Assembly: GCA_031771865.1 (NCBI GenBank)
Contig: JASISA010000025.1
Coordinates: 2,294,001-2,358,000 of the forward strand
Length of the DNA: 64,000 bases
Direction: 5' to 3'
Source: Nothophaeocryptopus gaeumannii
Taxonomy: Eukaryota; Ascomycota; Dothideomycetes; Mycosphaerellales; Mycosphaerellaceae
Below the pieces are notes generated by a model. That model ran no database searches, was not told where the DNA came from, and saw only the letters and a program-made list of their open reading frames with translations. Below are positions 46,994-54,353 of the stretch, piece after piece. Position numbers and translations under genes: made by a program. Each line of letters opens with the position of its first letter. Position 1 is the first letter of the stretch.

Positions 46994-47983
46994 GTTAATA
47001 ATGTTTGTTTAGGGAGTGGAGCTGGGAAGAGCTCAGTCTCTTGCAGATTTGAATATGTACCAGACCGATGCCTTCAGGCACAGCTTGCCGCCTAGGCACT
47101 GCACAGCCGCACATGTGAGTCTAGAATAGACCGGTGTGAGAAGAATGCGAATCCCACAGAGATGATATTTGCTGCGACAATCAACTTGCCTTCGGCTGAG
47201 AATCAATCGTCCATACTATACATCTCTTACCCGGCCACGTTCAGATGTTTGACAGTGCGAGAGAGTACCATTCGAGGTGGCTGCTATGAACCCACCGTTC
47301 CCGTCGCCCTCTGGCAATTTGACTCTGAGCCCAGCCCAGACAACAGGAGACCACGACAGCAACACCCTCACAAGCATCAACAACGTTTAGGTTAGCTCTC
47401 AAGTGAAGCGACGAGAGGCAAATAGATGCTATTGCTAGGTTTGTTGGAGGTGAGGTGAGGGCGCGGGGCCATCCATAATCGGACGCCGGAGCGCCGGAGC
47501 GCCGGAGAACTGCCGAGAACTGCCGAGGCTTCTTCAGACTCAAACCTTACAACGAGACTCCACATTGTCCACATCCTCGACCGCTGTTCATAACATCATC
47601 AGCCTTCTAATTAATAAGGGTCCATCTCTCTACATCCCGGATCCACGTCTTAAAAAACTATTCTGGTCGCAGAGACGGTCGCGGAAATGCAGCGCTTCCC
47701 GTGGCTCAAGCGCTGATGCGGTTGCTGATGCGGTTGGAGACGCACTGGAATGCAGCAACCGCTTTCGTTCTCATACGCTATTTGGCCTGTAGCATGTCAA
47801 CGCTCCGGATCCTTGGTATGTTCTCATGCGGAACCTCCCGTCTTATCCGGAACAAGGAACTCGATATTGCCTGCCACCCTGCGTACATGAGGGGATTGCG
47901 TTTAGATTAGCTTGCACAGTGCGCTTGCTGTGTCTGACAGGGAAGGGAGCCACAGTTGCGCTGGCGTTACAAAACCTGATAAC
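46994..47983. other. Divergent intergenic region, 1 kb
   Basis: Between the F-box gene (-) and the transporter gene (+). It contains short imperfect tandem repeats: GCCGGAGC units near 47487-47510, ACTGCCGAG near 47508-47526, and a duplicated GCTGATGCGGTT near 47713-47736. No gene is seen. Confidence 0.5.
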
Positions 47984-49225
47984 ATGACTTCTGATTCTTA
48001 TCATACACCTCTGCTATGCATACTGACTCTCAAGCTTCTCATCCCGAACCTGGAACCCAATTCTCTCGATACTGGACAGTTTCGGCACCCTTATTGCCAG
48101 TCATGGCGACCGAAGACTACGCCCACGAAGAGAAGCAGTCTGAAACACGAGACGGAATCACATGCGACATCCGAAGACGAACGACCCAGCTCAGAGTCCA
48201 CATCTTCATCTACATTCCTAAGGTTGAAGGAAGGCGGCGATGCAGAAGCGCAACTCTCAAAATCTCTAGCAGCAGAACACTATGTCTCGATACGCTCCAA
48301 GCTGTTATTTCTGGCCGCCTACTTTTGCCTCAACCTCTTCCTCACTCTCTCCAACAAATCGGTCCTCGGGAAAGCTCGGTTTCCATGGCTCTTGACCGCC
48401 GTACATTGTTTCTCAACATCAATAGGATGCTTCGCGATGGTCGGATCTGGCACTCTCAAACTGACAAGATTGGGATTTCGCGAAAACATGGTCCTGTTCG
48501 GCTTCTCGTTCCTATTCACAATCAACATCGCCATTTCCAACGTGTCTCTGGCCATGGTCTCGGTTCCCTTTCATCAGATCATGAGATCACTATGTCCGCT
48601 GGCCACAATCATTATATACAGGCTATGTTACGGAAGGACGTACCCGAAGCAGACCTACCTGACCATGATACCACTCATATCCGGCGTTGCGCTCTCGACG
48701 GCAGGAGACTACTACTTCACCTTTGCGGGCTTCGTCATGACAGCTCTCGGCGTAAGCCTGGCCTCTGTCAAGACAGTAGTCACGAATAGACTCATGACCG
48801 GGTCTCTAAAGCTATCCGCCCTGGAGGTCCTACTCCGAATGTCTCCTCTCGCTGCGATCCAGTGCGTGGTCTACGCTTATTTCACTGGAGAAGCAGACGC
48901 CTTCGCCATCGCCTACACAGAAGGCCAATTTTCGAATACCTTCGGCGCCGCGCTCTTCGTCAACGCACTCACGGCCTTCTTACTGAACGTCATCGGCTTC
49001 CAGGCGAACAAACTATGTGGTGCTCTCACGATCACAGTGGCGGGTAACGTTAAGCAGGCTCTTACAATACTACTTGGTATCATCATCTTCCATGTGCAAG
49101 TGGGTTCGACGAATGCGACTGGCATGTTGATTACCATTGCTGGTGCGGTCTGGTATTCTAAAGTGGAGCTGGATAGTCGAAGGGTAAAACAGCAACAACA
49201 GCAGCCGCCGCCGCCGCCGAAGTAA
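47984..49225 (+). CDS. Triose-phosphate-translocator family transporter (DMT/SLC35-like)
   Basis: Ten-helix membrane transporter of the drug/metabolite superfamily, probably in Golgi or ER, carrying a nucleotide-sugar or phosphorylated metabolite. Single exon, 413 aa, first in-frame ATG at 47984. After a hydrophilic Ser/Glu-rich N-terminus (about 110 residues), the TPT domain runs to near the end: FLAAYFCLNLFLTLSNKSVL, FPWLLTAVHCFSTSIGCF, the conserved SNVSLAMVSVPFHQIMRS, GVSLASVKTVVTNRLMTGSL with the Lys/Arg pair of the family, and FQANKLCGALTITVAGNVKQ near the last helices. The tail is Gln/Pro-rich (QQQQQ then PPPPP). The exact substrate is not readable. The hydrophilic N-terminus before the domain could hide a missed intron, although none with good signals was found. 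Confidence 0.88.
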   Translation: MTSDSYHTPLLCILTLKLLIPNLEPNSLDTGQFRHPYCQSWRPKTTPTKRSSLKHETESHATSEDERPSSESTSSSTFLRLKEGGDAEAQLSKSLAAEHYVSIRSKLLFLAAYFCLNLFLTLSNKSVLGKARFPWLLTAVHCFSTSIGCFAMVGSGTLKLTRLGFRENMVLFGFSFLFTINIAISNVSLAMVSVPFHQIMRSLCPLATIIIYRLCYGRTYPKQTYLTMIPLISGVALSTAGDYYFTFAGFVMTALGVSLASVKTVVTNRLMTGSLKLSALEVLLRMSPLAAIQCVVYAYFTGEADAFAIAYTEGQFSNTFGAALFVNALTAFLLNVIGFQANKLCGALTITVAGNVKQALTILLGIIIFHVQVGSTNATGMLITIAGAVWYSKVELDSRRVKQQQQQPPPPPK

Positions 49226-49891
49226 GCGGTCATGGCGAAAGTGTTGGGTCTTGCATAGCGTACATTTTACATGGCGTGGAAGCGAATGATACCCCTTGTA
49301 ATATTAGAACAGAGATGTATAGACATGGCATTAATGGCTATTCTATGTCGCTCGTCCTCTGCCTCAATGTCGACGGACTGCGAAATAGGAGAAAAGGTGT
49401 ACCAATTCGAGTAGTTACGCAGGCGGTTGGTTTGCACACATGGGGCTGAAGGACGCTTTACACGTTACCGAGCACCTTGTTTGGGAGAAAGACACAGCTT
49501 TTGCTTTCCTGCATCACCGCCGCTGTGACACAAAAGCTCCAGTGAGATGCTAGTATACGAAAATGCTGCTGATGAGGATGGTGATAGTTACAGGGCATAT
49601 GAGCCTCTTCTTCACACTATGTATCTCTCTCTCTATACTTCATAATATGCTCCGTCGCTTAAAATAGTACTTTCCTGACCACATGTACATGTAATGCAGA
49701 CCCGACAGATCCTGGACCTCCCCATATGAAAACAATCCAATCGAATCCCATTGCCGGGGGAAAAAAACGCTGACCTGCACGCTGGGGTATCTTTCCTCCT
49801 CTGCTGTACGCTCGCTCAATCCCTCTTCTACAATGCAATCCAAAAGCCATTAACCCAGACTCGTTACGCCTTTAGTCCGCTTGTCGTCTTA
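49226..49891. other. Convergent intergenic region
   Basis: 3' flanks of the transporter (+) and the receptor-like gene (-). A CT/TA patch near 49627 is the only low-complexity feature. No gene is seen. Confidence 0.5.
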
Positions 49892-51877
49892 CTATCGCTC
49901 CATCAACCCTCCCGGATCATGAAGTATCATATCATCAAAGTCATCATCTCCTCGCTGCTGCTGCTGCTGTGTCTCCCCAACTGAGGGCAGCCGGTAGTTT
50001 GGATTTCTCTCTGAAATCCTCCTCAAAGCCGCCGCACTCTCTTCCCGATCGTCGGAAAGTAGACCGCCGATGTCTTCGAGCTCGATTTCATCGCCTCGCA
50101 CTTTTGTTAGTCTCCCATTCTCCCTCGCCACATGTGAGTGCATCGGCTGCGAATGCGTCCTTTGCCAATTGGGAGTCTGCTGACTCGTCCTCCTCGATTC
50201 CGCAGGACTTGATCTCACCGGATGCAGCAGCCCTCCCGCGTCTTGGAGAGAGATATCTGTCTCCTGCCGTTCGAGCATCGGGCCCAGAACGCCTATAGGT
50301 GCTCCGGAACGCAGACGATTTGAAGAAGACCGATGGTCTGGCCGGTTCCGTCTCGGCGAGGAGCTTGATTCGCGGCTTTCTGCGTTGCGGTCGGACGATC
50401 CAGGTGTGAGCAGACCGCCAATATCTCTAAGAAACGCACGCGATCCAGGGCGGGAGTAATTATCCACGTTGGGACGACTGGCGAAATCGTGAGACGCGAT
50501 TCCAGGACCCCCAGATTCGTTCACGGTCGTTGCGCGAGAGCCGGATTTGGGCGAATGTTCTTGTCCCTCGAGTAGGTTCCCAACGTCGAAGAAGCTCATG
50601 CTCCTATTATGGGCGGAGACTGCTGGGGAGGGTAGAACTTGCGGAACTGCTGGTTTCTGGAGGGATTCGTCACTGTCGCTGCTTCCTGCTCTGTCTCTAG
50701 GAGTGTGGTTGACAGCGCCTGAGGCGAACTCGATGGCTCGGTGCGATTGCGAGGCAGGTAAGGCCGGAGGAGCTGGTCGAGGGGAGGAGACGGATTCTTG
50801 CTTCAAATGCTCGGGTACTCTACAGCCGAGAGCGAAGAAGAGATCATCGTCACTGTCGTTGGTCTGTAATCGTGCGAGGGTTTGGCTCCTTGCAGATGCG
50901 CGATCGACGCTATCGGTGGTGCTGAACGTCCTAAACTTATTCCTCTTCGTTCCCTTATCACGCAGGAAAGATCCGAGTATAACCCCATTCGAGACGAAAG
51001 CCGAACCTAGGATCTCTGCTGACGCCCAGACCGTCCGGTACTGTTGCCTCCCATGCTTCCGTATTACTTCCGGCATTCGCGTAGCGGTAATGGCAATCAT
51101 CACGACTGACAGTGAGAATAACGATATCATCTGCAGCTTCCTCTTCCAGCTTTGTCCAGAATTCAATACGACCGGGATAGGAAAGCCGATAAGGAGGATG
51201 TCTGTGACAATGTCGCAAGTGCCCATCGTCAGAAGCTGGGCATATCCTTGTCGACAGTGCGCGCCAGGATCCGAGATGACCTGCCAGTAATGATTGAAAG
51301 GCTGGCATTCCGCCAGAGTGGCAATGACAACGCCTCCAAAAGTCACGAACAGAAAGACCCTGATGCCTTGGAGGGTGATCTCATACGAGCGTCTCCATAT
51401 CCGAATCGTGATTCGCTTGAGGAATTCCGAGACCGTGAGCTTGTTGAGCCATATGAACATGGCATAGAATATCCTAGCGGGAAGGACTAGCCTGGCTCCA
51501 ATTTCTCGGTGGTACACTTGAGTTTCGGAAAAGGTGTGTCCGACGGTGTCAACGTTATTCGTGCCATAGATAAGTACGAAGTGGATGAATATCATGCGAA
51601 TGAAGAGCGGAATCAGTGAAATCATCATGATCCAGTCTTCGCGAAAGAGTCGGTGACTTCTCACTTTTCGGCCGCATAGTCGTGTGAAGATGATGACGGC
51701 TGAGAAACTCGTACACCTAAATGTGCTTTAGTTTAGCCTGCGACACTCCTCCGAACGTGTGTTCGAATTTGAAACAGCTACTCACCACCATGAGAACAAA
51801 ACCGTCGGCCAGTTCTCCCATCTAGTCCGCGGTTCTGGCGGCGTGGTGGCCCACAACTCTCGAGGCTCCAGCATCAT
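49892..51877 (-). CDS. Fungal rhodopsin-domain (SAT4/PTH11-like) seven-helix protein with motif-repeat tail
   Basis: Plasma-membrane seven-helix protein of the fungal rhodopsin-domain/PTH11-like class, sometimes acting in surface sensing. Two exons, 51786-51877 and 49892-51716, with a 69-nt intron (GTGAGT...ATTTAG); about 638 aa. Splicing joins TRWENWPTVLFSW to WCTSFSAVIIFTRLCGRKVR, restoring the first helices and REDWIMMISLIPLFIRM. Helices continue to about residue 270, with CQPFNHYWQVISDPGAHCRQ giving the typical extracellular Cys pair. The long cytosolic tail (about 275-638) is Ser-rich. It carries five copies of a D-x-G-G/N-L-L/M motif at residues 408, 462, 523, 579 and 631, spaced 52-61 residues apart. 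The last copy is two residues from the C-terminus. An extracellular CFEM domain is absent, so it is not a canonical PTH11. Ligand unknown. Confidence 0.9.
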
Positions 51878-52871
51878 CTCAACGATGATCTGGAATGCTC
51901 AGCCCAAGCCGGGGCGAGCGATGCCTCCGTGGACAATTCGCGATGTTCTGCTATCTCGTCTCGTGACCTCGACACGTTGGCGTTCTCGAAGATGACGGAG
52001 CCGGCGCCGACCGCCAGCTCATCATGAAACCCGGGGTGCCCAACCGATCGACGTGAGCACCAAGATCGCGGAGAAAGCAGCAGCAACAGTCCAAGAATTC
52101 CAAGATGAACATGTACAAAGAAAGAGAAAGACACAGCAGCGGCCAATGTGGCGCTCGGCGCCGGGATGAAAGAGTGGTGCTACTGCGACAAGAGAGTTGG
52201 TTGATGAAGTGCTGCCGTACGAGAAGGCGAAGGCGTGCGACGATAAGGTAGCCTCGCTTGCTTCCGATCCTGCGCCCACATGCATACAGCCAGCACAGGC
52301 TAAGAGTCGACCAACCTGATCACGGCTACGTCCATTCTTGGCCCGTAATTATGCCTCTTGTCAGTGTTGTCACCGAACTTTCGCATTCGAATGCTTGTCT
52401 CAAAGATAGGAAGGAGATCCATGGTATGTCAGCAATGCGAGCGCAGTGGACCCACAATCGCAACTGCTTTCGTGATGTCCGTATCGCACGGCATGATGAG
52501 AGGCGCTCCACAAGCAGAGGCCTGGCCGAGCAGGGACCAGGCAAGCTGGAGCAGATCCATATCCGTTCGTGGTGGTGTTGGGCCTTTTGCGGCGATGAGG
52601 AGCTGTGGAGGAGCGGAGCATCCCACTTCGAAGTCGAGATGCTTCCTTGGCGTCTTTCGCGTATGTACATCATGAACATGAGGGGCAGATACGCACATCA
52701 AAAGATAAGAGGACTGTGCCTCTATACTTGTGTTTCAACGAAAACAGAGATACCCAACATGAAGTGTGAGATCAAATGTGGCAGTCAATACAAGCTCCCG
52801 TAGAACTACATGGCTAGCAGCCTGCTTACACTCGCATTGCGGTTTCTCCCGTTTTAATGTGGGAGGCCACT
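51878..52871. other. Intergenic between receptor-like gene and the RIP-mutated locus
   Basis: Normal-looking composition, without the TpA excess that begins near 53.1 kb. Open frames up to 181 codons occur on both strands but overlap each other and lack domains. It probably holds the promoters of the receptor gene and of the former lyase gene. Confidence 0.5.
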
Positions 52872-53412
52872 ATGAAAAGCTCCAAAGTGATTGGTCTTGC
52901 TGTGATATCTTTGGTCAACGCAGCTCTCAACACCACGGAAAGTGATAGTCGACTAACACTAGCCAACGACCGCCTTACAGCGTCGGTAGATAAGATCGGT
53001 ACTCTTCTCATGGATGGCCAGAAACGTCTAGGAACCAAACATGGCACTACAGGAATCGGCCCATACCTCGACTGTTACTGTACTCCCTCTTAGAAGCATC
53101 CTTTCGGCTATATACACCCTCCTCAATAGCACGGATCCTACCGGAACCTCCTGAACCGGTATAGCCTTAGTCATGAGCGAACTATACCTACTAACTAGCC
53201 AAATCCTTGAGCAATATTAGTTCCTCCGCGACGGCGAGACGGGGGTGCATATCTTCTCTCGTCTCGCATACTATAACTCTACGACACCCTTCTTACGAAA
53301 TCTATAAGACACTCGGACGCTGCTTCGTCCGAATTCGAGGCTGCGGACTTATCTCTTTACTAATAAGAACTAAATCTTAGTCCGTACCTATAAAGCTAGT
53401 TAGGAGTAGTAC
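52872..53412 (+). pseudogene. Rhamnogalacturonate lyase (polysaccharide lyase family 4) destroyed by RIP-type mutation
   Basis: The 5' part is clean: signal peptide MKSSKVIGLAVISLVNAALN at residues 1-18 or so, then LTLANDRLTASVDK and TGIGPYLDCYCTPS, which I recognise as the N-terminal region of fungal rhamnogalacturonate lyase B-type enzymes that cut pectin hairy regions. At 53091 the frame stops. The homology resumes one frame over at about 53092 (SILSAIYTLLNSTDPTGTS), with roughly 14 bases missing relative to the family. It continues past six stops in one frame (53152, 53218, 53305, 53371, 53401, 53407). The words between stops are family-like: TGIALVMSELY, ILEQY-stop-FLRDGETGVHI, FSRLAYYNSTTPFLRNL. 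Stops fall where W or Q is expected, matching TGG to TGA/TAG and CAA/CAG to TAA/TAG. Family assignment is from memory of conserved words. Confidence 0.85.
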
Positions 53413-53531
53413 TACTGTAACCCTTCGTCTATGTTAACCTTTAACTTATGCTCGACGTCGTCTCCTCGTAGCGTCGTATCTTATTACAACTATATTAGTC
53501 GTATAACTACATCCTTGGGTAGGGAAGCCCG

Positions 53532-53614
53532 GGGGTTTCACAATAAAGCCTACATTAAGTGACCGCCTCCGCGTAAAACAAATGCTAGGAACAGGCCTTT
53601 CTTAGTGAAACCCC
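53532..53614. repeat. Inverted repeat (10-bp perfect arms, imperfect extension)
   Basis: GGGGTTTCAC at 53532-53541 is repeated inverted as GTGAAACCCC at 53605-53614, and the inner flanks also partly match (ATAAAGCCT against AGGCCTTTCT). This could be the terminal repeats of a tiny (83-bp) non-autonomous element or the meeting point of two element ends inside the RIP block. Confidence 0.55.
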
Positions 53615-53664
53615 AATGTCGAAGACTAACACTAGTAGCCGACGTTTTCTTAAGTAGCGATATG

Positions 53665-53677
53665 TATATATATATAT
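53665..53677. promoter_or_regulatory. TA run, possible TATA element upstream of the small secreted-protein gene
   Basis: A TATATATATATAT-type run lies about 130 bp before the ATG at 53809. It may simply be a by-product of RIP, but its distance suits a fungal core promoter. Confidence 0.3.
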
Positions 53678-53808
53678 CTACAATCTTCTAGAATCTGCCG
53701 CGGTTATCTCGGTATAGACTGTTACAAGCTTTACTACGACTCTAAACTATCTACAACTTTTACACTACGATCTCCCTCCTATAGCGGAATTCTCGGCCTT
53801 CGATCAAC

Positions 53809-54071
53809 ATGTTCCGCCGTACTCTCATCTCCTTAGGGCTGCTTTACTTAGCCGTCCAATCTGCAGTTGCGGGTGTACTTTCTAAGGAAAAAGTCTGCGA
53901 CTGTTGTTCTGTAAGTGAAATGTAGACCTTAGAGCGACTTGGACTAATGAGATATAAAAGGCGACCACATCGGTCGCAACTTTCTGTGGCTGGAAGCACT
54001 ACGAAAACAAAGTTCTTGTTTGTTCACTACATGCTATGGGATGCAGCAATAAATGCCCGGACTGTGCGTAG
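53809..54071 (+). CDS. Small secreted cysteine-rich protein, candidate effector
   Basis: Two exons, 53809-53910 and 53961-54071, around a 50-nt intron with GTAAGT donor, CTAAT branch and AAAAG acceptor; 70 aa. Without splicing the frame stops four codons into the intron; with it the frame stays open and ends TAG. The N-terminus is a good signal peptide: FRR, then a hydrophobic TLISLGLLYLAVQSAVA with cleavage expected after residue 21 or 22. The mature ~49 residues hold 8 cysteines (30, 32, 33, 43, 55, 62, 66, 69), an even number that could form four disulfides. The ATG context CAACATG is favourable. I recognise no family. The features (size, Cys density, secretion signal, position beside RIP-mutated DNA) are those used to nominate fungal effectors; antimicrobial or other extracellular roles are equally possible. 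It is not tested by any transcript here. Confidence 0.72.
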
Positions 54072-54353
54072 GTGATTATGGGCAAGCCACGCTCGCTTGG
54101 ATTTTGGAATGGTCATTCAAGCCGGCTAGATCACATCAACAGCAGCAAGCTGGAAGCAAGAGTCTGCTGGCACGGAGCTTTGGCGCTTTGGAGATCCAGA
54201 CCGAAGCGGCGGCGAGTATCCCGATATATGGCTACGAGAAAAGCGAATGCAATGGCAAATGGAGTCTTGAGATGTCGAGCATGTCACTTTCGTATTTCAC
54301 AGATAGCCAACCGTTGGCTATCCCATGGTGAGTCTCATATGCTAGAAGTACAT
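54072..54353. other. Convergent intergenic, 3' side of the small secreted-protein gene
   Basis: Normal composition returns here. The small gene (+) and the methyltransferase gene (-) converge. No other feature is seen. Confidence 0.5.

Larger units (their letters stand above)
53095..53808. other. RIP-like block: TpA-rich, CpA/TpG-poor DNA with CpG retained
   Basis: From about 53095 the sequence changes sharply. In the first ~300 bp my hand count gives about twice as many TpA as CpA plus TpG together, while CpG stays frequent. That is the signature of repeat-induced point mutation at CpA, not of general AT drift. The first part is the mutated lyase; beyond about 53.41 kb the source sequence is not recognisable and may be a transposon or the rest of the lyase. 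The block ends at the start of the small secreted-protein gene. RIP-marked DNA is usually heterochromatic in fungi, which would bear on expression of that gene (inference). Confidence 0.75.

Noticed and set aside
48016..48789. 257-codon plus-strand frame
   Set aside because: Overlaps the TPT-family transporter in another frame; the transporter frame has all the family motifs.
50547..51290. 247-codon plus-strand frame
   Set aside because: Antisense to the rhodopsin-domain gene with no independent support.
52258..52803. 181-codon plus-strand frame upstream of the lyase relic
   Set aside because: Overlaps several equally long frames on the other strand and contains no recognisable features.
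53665..53677. TA dinucleotide run considered as an AT-rich origin or centromere-like element
   Set aside because: Only 13 bp long and within a RIP block, where TA enrichment is expected.
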